A stretch of DNA of 8,039 bases from Tannerella sp. Its GTDB lineage: Bacteria; Bacteroidota; Bacteroidia; Bacteroidales; Tannerellaceae. Below, one piece after another: positions 1 through 6,000 of this stretch. The translations under genes were made by a program, and so were the position numbers. The stretch spans positions 1-8,039 of the forward strand of contig JAIRYY010000330.1 in NCBI GenBank assembly GCA_031267485.1. The letters run 5' to 3'. The notes beneath the pieces were generated by a model that saw nothing but the letters and a program-made list of their open reading frames with translations, did no database searches and was not told the DNA's origin. Within the stretch, counting starts at the first letter, position 1. Each line of letters opens with the position of its first letter.

Positions 1-695
1 CGTATGGCTTCCATGTCCGCATCGTAAGCCCGCTGTTCCTCCTTGCTCAGGCGGTCGCGGTGCAGCCGTTCCCGCGCCTCGGCCAGACCGACGGCTTTCG
101 CATCGTCCGGGATTTGGCCAGTCTTCAGGAACGACATCCATTCGTCCAGAGGTGTGACCGCCTGCCGGTCGAACCCGTCCACCCGCAAAATGTAGTATTC
201 GGGAAACAGGCCGCCCACTTCCTTATAGAGGAACTGCTTCTGCTGGAGTGCGGACAACCGCAGCACATCGTTCTTGTGAATACCCCTGAATTCGGTACGT
301 CCATGATAGACGTAATCATCTCCCTGTCCCAAATCGAAATAAACGATACTGACCGAATATACCTTTTTTATATTCGAATAGGGTTCGCTCAGATTGATAT
401 ATTCCGTTATCACTTTGGCTGTGCCATACAGTATGCGATGGAAATAATCCAGCTCGCGGCTATTCTGAATTTCAATGATAACCAGCTCGCCCCGGCTGTT
501 TTCCGCCAGCATGTCCACCCGGTTGAATTTATCTGCGGATGATTCCTTATTGCCCTCGCTTTCCAGCATACGTTCGATGTGGATGTCTTCCTCGAGCAGG
601 GAAGAAAGAAAACCCTCCAGAACGACAAAATTTGACTTCTGCCGCAACAAACGCTTGGCCGCCCAGTCGAATCGAATCAAATTATTATTCGCCAT
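1..695 (-). CDS. Rpn-family PD-(D/E)XK recombination-promoting nuclease / putative transposase (3' end cut by window)
   Basis: The reverse strand is open from an ATG at 695 to the window edge, giving 231 residues (MANNNLIRFDWAAKRLLRQK...) without a stop. The pattern fits the Rpn/PDDEXK_2 family (PF12784): an N-terminal D-x-x-x-K-x-L segment, a short helical EGFLSSLL stretch (27-34), then the nuclease core NRVDMLAENSRGELVIIEIQ (58-77). D61, E75 and Q77 supply the D...ExQ variant of the PD-(D/E)XK active site. The following YFHRILYG segment is also typical. Family members are usually about 300 residues, so roughly the last quarter is missing. Characterised Rpn proteins are endonucleases that raise RecA-independent recombination; that is family knowledge and was not tested here. 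The ATG is chosen because a strong Bacteroides-type promoter lies just upstream with a leader of roughly 30 bases. No Shine-Dalgarno sequence is visible, as is normal in this phylum. Confidence 0.9.
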   Translation of the reverse strand, partial: MANNNLIRFDWAAKRLLRQKSNFVVLEGFLSSLLEEDIHIERMLESEGNKESSADKFNRVDMLAENSRGELVIIEIQNSRELDYFHRILYGTAKVITEYINLSEPYSNIKKVYSVSIVYFDLGQGDDYVYHGRTEFRGIHKNDVLRLSALQQKQFLYKEVGGLFPEYYILRVDGFDRQAVTPLDEWMSFLKTGQIPDDAKAVGLAEARERLHRDRLSKEEQRAYDADMEAI

Positions 696-729
696 AATTA
701 TCGTGTTATTAAGTAAATGAAAGTGACCG

Positions 730-761
730 CAAATCTACGCTGAATTTCCGGAATTTACAAA
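730..761 (-). promoter_or_regulatory. Bacteroides-type promoter of the Rpn gene
   Basis: On the minus strand a perfect -7 box TAGATTTG (730-737) matches the Bacteroides consensus TAnnTTTG. A perfect -33 TTTG (758-761) lies exactly 20 bases upstream. Transcription would start near 722-726, leaving a leader of about 30 bases before the ATG at 695. This is the best promoter match in the window. Confidence 0.8.
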
Positions 762-824
762 TGAAAACGCATAATAACGGGATAATCCTTTACGTTGTCT
801 GTCCTTTATTTCCAGAGAGAAATA

Positions 825-847
825 GCTCTATAACATTTTGTGTGGGT
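825..847 (-). repeat. GTTATAGAG motif, copy 1
   Basis: Read on the minus strand this is ACCCACAC, then five variable bases, then GTTATAGAGC. It shares 19 of 23 positions with the copy at 1257-1279 and is more distantly related to the copy at 7696-7718. It points toward the Rpn gene, about 65 bases upstream of its -33 box. Conservation stops right after GAGC, unlike the other two copies, which stay alike for more than ten further bases. It may be a regulator site or the end of a dispersed repeat. Confidence 0.55.
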
Positions 848-889
848 AAATGGCTGATGTGACCCGGCAAACCGTAACACACTCCCTGC

Positions 890-972
890 CCCGTCGCCAG
901 CGAACGCAGTGAAGCAATCCATGTTGTAGCCTGCACCTGGATTGCTTCGTCGTTCCTCCTCGCAAATGACGA
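890..972. repeat. GAAGCAATC-family palindromic repeat, unit 1 (degenerate)
   Basis: The left arm contains GCGAACGCAGTGAAGCAATC and the right arm GGATTGCTTCGTCGTTCC, followed by CTCGCAAATGACG. The arms form an imperfect hairpin around a short centre (921-937). Similar intergenic palindromes of the form GTCATTGCGAG...GAAGCAATCC recur in many bacterial genomes. Their role is unsettled; transcript-end stabilisation or a non-autonomous mobile origin have been proposed for REP-like elements generally. This is the most decayed unit of the cluster. Confidence 0.7.
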
Positions 973-976
973 CAGG

Positions 977-1083
977 ACTCGTCATCCTATGGAGGAACGA
1001 CGAAGCAATCGCCGACGCAGGAAGCCCGAAGCAATCGCCAATACACGCCGGGATTGCTTCGTTCCTCGCATAGGATGACGAGT
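977..1083. repeat. GAAGCAATC-family palindromic repeat, unit 2
   Basis: The unit is bounded by a perfect 15-bp inverted repeat, ACTCGTCATCCTATG (977-991) and CATAGGATGACGAGT (1069-1083). Inside it, GGAACGACGAAGCAATC (994-1010) faces GATTGCTTCGTTCC (1052-1065), differing by a 3-base insertion. An extra GAAGCAATC (1029-1036 region) sits in the centre. The perfect ends suggest this unit is recent or maintained. Confidence 0.8.
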
Positions 1084-1090
1084 CTCCATG

Positions 1091-1201
1091 CCCCGTCATT
1101 GCGAGCGTAGCGAAGCAATCCAGGCACAGGCCGTATAAGCCCGGACGGTTGTCAGGCCGCCGCCTGTGTCTGGATTGCTTCGTGCCTCGCGGGTGACGGG
1201 G
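1091..1201. repeat. GAAGCAATC-family palindromic repeat, unit 3
   Basis: The left arm runs CCCCGTCATTGCGAG, then CGAAGCAATCCAGGCACAGG. The right arm runs GCCTGTGTCTGGATTGCTTC and ends GGGTGACGGGG. The arms pair almost throughout and leave about 35 bases in the loop. This is the most canonical unit, and its centre resembles the unit at 7806-7913 (both carry CCGCCGCCTGTG before the right arm). Units 1-3 lie head to tail over about 310 bp with only a few bases between them. Confidence 0.8.
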
Positions 1202-1245
1202 TTGGCCGGAGGTTTTCAACCGGATAGGCCGTCCTGTCCGTCATT

Positions 1246-1291
1246 TGAACAAAATGACCCACACGATTCGTTATAGAGCCAAATAAATGAT
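1246..1291 (+). repeat. GTTATAGAG motif, copy 2 (46 bp, upstream of GH28)
   Basis: This 46-bp segment matches the minus strand at 7729-7685 at 41 positions, with four mismatches and one single-base gap. The core ACACGATTCGTTATAGAG is identical in both. It points toward GH28, about 350 bases upstream of its ATG, with the nested palindrome 1314-1483 in between. Downstream of the core, ATGATACACTG aligns with the HTCS promoter -7 region (ATGATTATATTTG). The copy therefore looks like a degenerate relative of the HTCS promoter, with a weakened -7 box. Confidence 0.75.
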
Positions 1292-1313
1292 ACACTGTCG
1301 GCTGTCGCCCGAA

Positions 1314-1483
1314 CACATTCCGTCCCATCCGGGGCGGGACGTGAGATGAAGGTTGCGTTTTCTACCGACATATTGTCCCTAACGGGACAAGGCTTACAGG
1401 TATCCCGTCCCGTCAGAGGACGGAATGTCGGTAGAATTGACAAATGCAACCCCGGTCACCTGTCCCGTCAGGGACGGAATGTG
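1314..1483. repeat. 170-bp nested-palindrome element with 13-bp perfect terminal inverted repeats (MITE-like)
   Basis: The ends are a perfect inverted pair, CACATTCCGTCCC (1314-1326) and GGGACGGAATGTG (1471-1483). Nested within are GGTTGC/GCAACC (1351-1356, 1446-1451) and a 12-bp pair TTCTACCGACAT/ATGTCGGTAGAA (1360-1371, 1425-1436). Four small hairpins sit in the arms and centre: CGTCCC/GGGACG (1321-1326, 1336-1341), TTGTCCC/GGGACAA (1373-1379, 1384-1390), CCGTCC/GGACGG (1405-1410, 1418-1423) and GTCCC/GGGAC (1462-1466, 1471-1475). The whole could fold as a cruciform or multibranched RNA. No transposase is inside, and no target-site duplication is evident. The short reading frames crossing it look like by-products of the repeat. 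The architecture suggests a non-autonomous mobile repeat, but a structured RNA is possible. Confidence 0.75.
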
Positions 1484-1550
1484 AAAGAAAATGACATGAT
1501 TATTTTTAGACAGCGCCTGAGTAAAACAGCGGTAAAATATTTTCAATTAA

Positions 1551-1595
1551 AATCACCTGCGACCCGGGGTATTTGGGAAAAGGTGATTATCTTTG
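1551..1595 (+). promoter_or_regulatory. GH28 promoter with flanking 8-bp dyad
   Basis: A perfect -7 box TATCTTTG (1588-1595) matches TAnnTTTG, placing the start near 1601 and giving a leader of about 40 bases. No good -33 TTTG lies 19-21 bases upstream; the sequence there is GC-rich. Instead a perfect inverted repeat AATCACCT (1551-1558) and AGGTGATT (1581-1588) brackets the -33 region, its right arm touching the -7 box. A strong -7 with a poor -33 fits an activator-dependent promoter. The dyad is a candidate operator, but its binding protein is unknown. Confidence 0.55.
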
Positions 1596-1641
1596 CACTA
1601 TGGAAAAAATTAAACAGCATTAATATAATATCACCAAAATC

Positions 1642-3048
1642 ATGTTCAGAATTAACTTTATTGCATGTGCGCTTCTTCTCCGGGTATCCGTCCCGACCGT
1701 TTGCGCGCAGATTCCGGAGGATGTATGGGCCGGATGTGAAAAGACGGAGAAACAGATAAGGAAAACCTCATTCCCGGAACGCGTCTACAATATAACGGAT
1801 TTCGGCGCCAGGGCGGACGACCGCGAATCGCTGTGCCACGAAGCGATAAACCGGGCGATTATCGCATGCAGTCACGCCGGCGGAGGGACGGTGGTCGTGC
1901 CGGAGGGTGAATTTCACACGGGGCCGGTCGTATTGAAGAGCAACGTGAACCTGCATCTCGAAGAGGGCGCCTGCCTGCGTTTCTCTCCGGAAAGATACCT
2001 GTATGAGAACAGGGCGCTTACCCGATGGGAAGGCATTGACTGTTACAATTATCAGCCGCTGATATATGCCTGCGGGGAAAGCAATATTGCCATTACCGGA
2101 AAGGGCGTTATCGACGGACAGGGCAGTAATGAAAACTGGTGGTACATGTGCGGCAGTGCGCGTTACGGCTGGCGGGACGGACTGATTGCCGCCAAACTCG
2201 GCGGGAGGGAGAAACTGCTGCGCTATGCCGAGACGTTCACCCCGACGGACAAACGGCAGATGACGCCGGAGGACGGACTCCGTCCGCAGCTTGTCAATTT
2301 TTACCGCTGCAACACGGTTCTCGTGCAGGACGTCACGCTGAAAAACTCTCCTTTCTGGGTGATTCACCCCTTGTTCTGCGAGAATCTGACCGTGTCCGGC
2401 GTGAAGATTGACAGTCATGGCCCGAACAGCGACGGGTGCGACCCGGAATCGAGCAGAAATATCCTGATTGAAAACTGCGTTTTCGATACGGGCGACGACT
2501 GCATCGCCATTAAAAGCGGACGCAACGCGGACGGCCGCAGGTGGAATATACCGAGCGAGAACATAATCGTGCGCAACTGCGTGATGAAGGACGGACACGG
2601 CGGCGTGGTCGTCGGCAGTGAGATTTCGGGCGGATTCCGCAACCTGTTCGTCGAAAACTGCCGGATGGACAGCCCCAACCTGGAACGCGTCATCCGCATA
2701 AAGACGAACAACTGCCGCGGCGGACTGGTCGAAAACATTTATGTGCGGAACATCACGGTGGGAGAATGTCGGGAAGCCGTCCTGAAAATAAACCTGCTCT
2801 ACGAAAGCGGGGAGAATTGCGACCGGAGCTTTCCGCCGACCGTCCGGAACGTTTACCTGAGCGACGTCACAAGCGAACGGAGCGAGTACGGCATCCTCAT
2901 CACGGGCTACGACGACCGTTTCAATGTCGAGGACGTTTTTGTAAACAACTGCCGTTTCAACCACGTCGCGAAGAACGGCAACCTGATTACCGGCGCCCGA
3001 AACGTGCAGCTGAAAAACCTGCACGTCAACGGCCGGCAGCTGGATTGA
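1642..3048 (+). CDS. Secreted glycoside hydrolase family 28 protein (polygalacturonase-type)
   Basis: This 468-residue protein has a short signal peptide (hydrophobic 6-20, likely cut after VCA-22), so it is exported to the periplasm or cell surface. The mature part is a right-handed beta-helix of the GH28 family, starting with YNITDFGARADD (49-60). All family catalytic motifs are present: N262-S-D264 in HGPNSDGCDPES, G284-D285-D286, G318-H319-G320 followed by G325-S-E, and R352-I-K354. D264, D285 and D286 are the expected inverting catalytic aspartates, and H319, R352 and K354 line subsite +1. GH28 enzymes cleave alpha-1,4-galacturonic acid links in pectins; the NSDGCDP form and the length are common in Bacteroidota exo-acting members. 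Exact substrate (homogalacturonan or rhamnogalacturonan) is not visible. The ATG at 1642 follows an AT-rich leader without a Shine-Dalgarno sequence. The gene converges on the HTCS, which probably controls it. Confidence 0.93.
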   Translation: MFRINFIACALLLRVSVPTVCAQIPEDVWAGCEKTEKQIRKTSFPERVYNITDFGARADDRESLCHEAINRAIIACSHAGGGTVVVPEGEFHTGPVVLKSNVNLHLEEGACLRFSPERYLYENRALTRWEGIDCYNYQPLIYACGESNIAITGKGVIDGQGSNENWWYMCGSARYGWRDGLIAAKLGGREKLLRYAETFTPTDKRQMTPEDGLRPQLVNFYRCNTVLVQDVTLKNSPFWVIHPLFCENLTVSGVKIDSHGPNSDGCDPESSRNILIENCVFDTGDDCIAIKSGRNADGRRWNIPSENIIVRNCVMKDGHGGVVVGSEISGGFRNLFVENCRMDSPNLERVIRIKTNNCRGGLVENIYVRNITVGECREAVLKINLLYESGENCDRSFPPTVRNVYLSDVTSERSEYGILITGYDDRFNVEDVFVNNCRFNHVAKNGNLITGARNVQLKNLHVNGRQLD

Positions 3049-3055
3049 CGCCCCG

Positions 3056-6000
3056 TCAGGATTGCGACCGGGCATACTCGGTGCAGGTCATGCCCCAGAA
3101 TGCCTTGAAGCTGTTGCTGAAGTAATGCGGGTCGTTATAGCCGACCATATAGGCTATTTCCGACATGGTGTAACGCTTTTCCCGAATCAGTTCCGCGGCT
3201 TTCCGCATCCGCGCCCCCTTTATGCAGGCAATGGGGGAAAGGCCTGTCAGCGATTTCAGTTTGTTGAAGAAGTTTGTGCGGCTCAGGCTGAAATTGCTTA
3301 CGATATAATCGACGCTCAGTTCCGCATTGTCCATGTTCCGTTCTATTATTTCGTTCAGTTTCGACAGAAAGTCCTCGTCTTTTTCCGACAGTCTGAAGAT
3401 GTCGGCCTCGCCGGCAGCGTCTTCGCCGGGCGCGGCAGCGGATGCGCCATTCCTGCCGCCGGCGACGTCTTCGGCGGAGGCGGAGGCGGTTGCAGCGAAC
3501 GCGGACGCGCTGTCGCCGGCGGACGCGCCATTCCTGCCGCCGCTGTCGCCGGCCGTTTTCCGGGAAGAATAGTACGCCTGCATCCTCTTCATTCGGGCGA
3601 GAATATTGTCAATCTTGGCCTGCAGGTAACTGACCCGGAACGGCTTGACGATATAATCGTCCGCGCCCGCCCGTATTCCGCCGAGGACACATTCGATATT
3701 CGAGCGGGCGGTCAGGACGACGGCGGGTATGTGCGACGTCCGTTCGTCCTCTTTCAGCTCATTCAGCATCCGGAGGCCGTCCTTTTTCGGCATCATGATA
3801 TCCGTGATGATAATATCCGGCACAAAAGCATACGCCTTGTTGAGGCCGTCGTTCCCGTCATTCGCCTCGACGATGCGGAACTTGTCCTGAAACACCTGGC
3901 GGATAAACGCCCTCAAATCGCTGTTGTCCTCCACAATCAGCATGAGGGGTAGCGGTTCCCGTTCCCCGCCGTCCGGCGCTTCCCGAAATTCCGGCGGGCT
4001 GTCCTGGACATACTCCACGTCCGGGGAATAATGCGCCTTTCCCTTTGGGAGCCAGAACGAGAAGACGCTTCCCCTGCCGACGGCGCTTTCGACGCTGACG
4101 CGGCCATGATGCAGCTCCACCAGTTCCTTTACGAGCGACAGGCCGATGCCGGTGCTTGCCGGCGCGTGAACATTCTTCTGCACGAGATTGTCGAAACGGT
4201 TGAAGATTCTCTCGCGCCCGTCTTCCGGTATGCCGATGCCCTGGTCCGATATTTTCACCACAACCCGGTCTTCCTTTTCCTCGATGAGCGCCTGGATGCT
4301 TTTCCCGTCGGGCGTAAAGGTGAACGCGTTGGAGAGCAGGTTGAACAGCACCTTTTCGATTTTATCCGTATCGAACCACAGGTCGCAGCGCCGACATTCC
4401 GTCCTGAAGACGAGGCTGATGTTCCGTTCTTCCGCCAGGGGAGCGAAACTGCCTGCGACGTCTCCCGCAAACGCCACGATGTCCCGGCGCTGCACCCGGA
4501 GGCGCATTTTGTTTTCCCGTATCTTGCTGAAGTCGAGTATCTGTCCCACAAGCCGCTGCATGCGGTCGCTGTTCTTTTTAATGATGCCGAGCATGTTCCT
4601 CATGTTTTCGGAGAGCGGCTCGTTCCGGAGGATGAACTCCAGCGGGCCGGAGATGAGCGTCAGGGGCGTCCGCAGTTCGTGCGAGACATCCGTGAAGAAG
4701 TCCTGCTTGAGCTGCGCCATCAGTTCTTCATTTTTTATCCGCTGTTTCATCCGGTAGAAAACGGTATGGATGTAAACCGAGGCCAGAATGATGCACAGAA
4801 TCAGCAGCAGGATGAGGAAATCGGCGTATGGCGTTTCGGCAAAGGACGGGAGCACTTCCACCGGCAGGGTCTTCCCGTTTTCCAGCCACACGCCCTCGCC
4901 GTTCGTCGATTTGACGCGAAACAGGTATTTCCCGGGAGGCAGATTCGTGTAGTTCGCCTCTCGCCCGCCGTCCGTATGCCGGTATTCACGGTCGAAGCCC
5001 TCCAGCATGAAAGCATATTTTATGTATTCCGTATCCGTCATGTCCAGCGCCGAAAAGACAATCCTGAGCGAGCGGTTGTTCGGGGGCAGCACGATCTGCC
5101 GGACGTCGTCGGCGATTGCCGGCAGCCTCTTTCCGGGCGTGAGTTCCTCATTGTCGACCCACACGGACGAGATGAACATCCGCGGAACGTAATTTTCGCC
5201 GCCGGTCTTCTCCGGATTGAAATACAGCAGGCCGCGGTTTGTGCCGAAATAAATGTTCTCCCGTCCGGCAGCCCCCGCGCCCTCGCTGAAATGCATGTTG
5301 AACGTTATGTGCTCATCCGGGTACTGGATGTATTCGCCGGCGGAAACGTAGCGCACCGGGCCGCCGCCCGTCGCCAGCCACAGGCCGCCCCGGCGGTCGT
5401 CCTGGATGGAATAGATGATATCCGATATAAGCCCGTCCTGCTGCGTGAAAGGCCGGCAGCGGAATCCGCCCGCCCCGTCGGGCAGGAGTTCGTTCAGCCC
5501 GCCGCCGTACGTTATGGCGTATGTGCGGCCGTCGGGGGTACATTTCACCATGTGCACGTCATTGTTGCTCAGTCCGTTTTCTCCGCGCGTTATCGAATGG
5601 AAGACGATGTCCTCCGGCCTGCGCGAACCGTCGAAATGGAGGATGCCGGCGGTGGTCGACACCCATATCCGGCCGTCCCTGTCCTGAGTGATGTGCCGCA
5701 CCTTGCCGAACCGTTCGGCGGGATAGTTTTTCAGTCCGTTCGAGCTGTTGATGAAGCGCGCCGTCCCGTCCGGCTGCCGTTCCATCAGGTTGAGGCCTCC
5801 CCCGTATGTGGCTGCCCACATCCTGCCGAGGCTGTCCTGCAGCACGCAGTATACGTTGTCGCTGCTCAGGGAGCGGCTGTCGCCGGGCGCGTTCGTGAAA
5901 GCGTCGAGCCGGTATCCGCCGCCGGCCTTTTCCACGGCCCTCAGCAGGCCGTCGCCCTTGGTGGACAGCCAGAACACGCCGTCCGCATCCTGCATAATGG

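Noticed and set aside
807..824. Perfect 6-bp hairpin TATTTC/GAAATA as a terminator
   Set aside because: The stem is short and AT-rich, no T-run follows on either strand, and no gene ends nearby.
890..1201. CRISPR-like array
   Set aside because: The repeats are palindromic units of differing length with no uniform direct repeat or unique spacers of constant size, and no cas genes are present.
806..1219. 137-codon minus-strand frame (contains LDCFATLAMT)
   Set aside because: It is a translation of the GAAGCAATC palindromes. LDCFATLAMT-type peptides are a familiar annotation artefact of this repeat.
1216..1449. 77-codon minus-strand frame (MHLSILPTFRPLTGRD...)
   Set aside because: It is a translation of the nested-palindrome element and the GTTATAGAG motif, with no promoter or family resemblance. 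Similar small predicted proteins probably reflect the same repeat elsewhere.
1600..1623. Seven-codon leader peptide MEKIKQH upstream of GH28
   Set aside because: Its ATG coincides with the predicted transcription start, leaving no room for ribosome loading, and no attenuator-like structure follows.
1346..1759. 137-codon plus-strand frame overlapping the start of GH28
   Set aside because: It crosses the repeat element and the GH28 promoter, then runs out of frame over the GH28 signal peptide, so it is a chance frame.
1768..3075. 435-codon open frame antisense to GH28
   Set aside because: It is the mirror of a clear GH28 coding region, with low-complexity Val/Ala-rich composition and no recognisable motifs.
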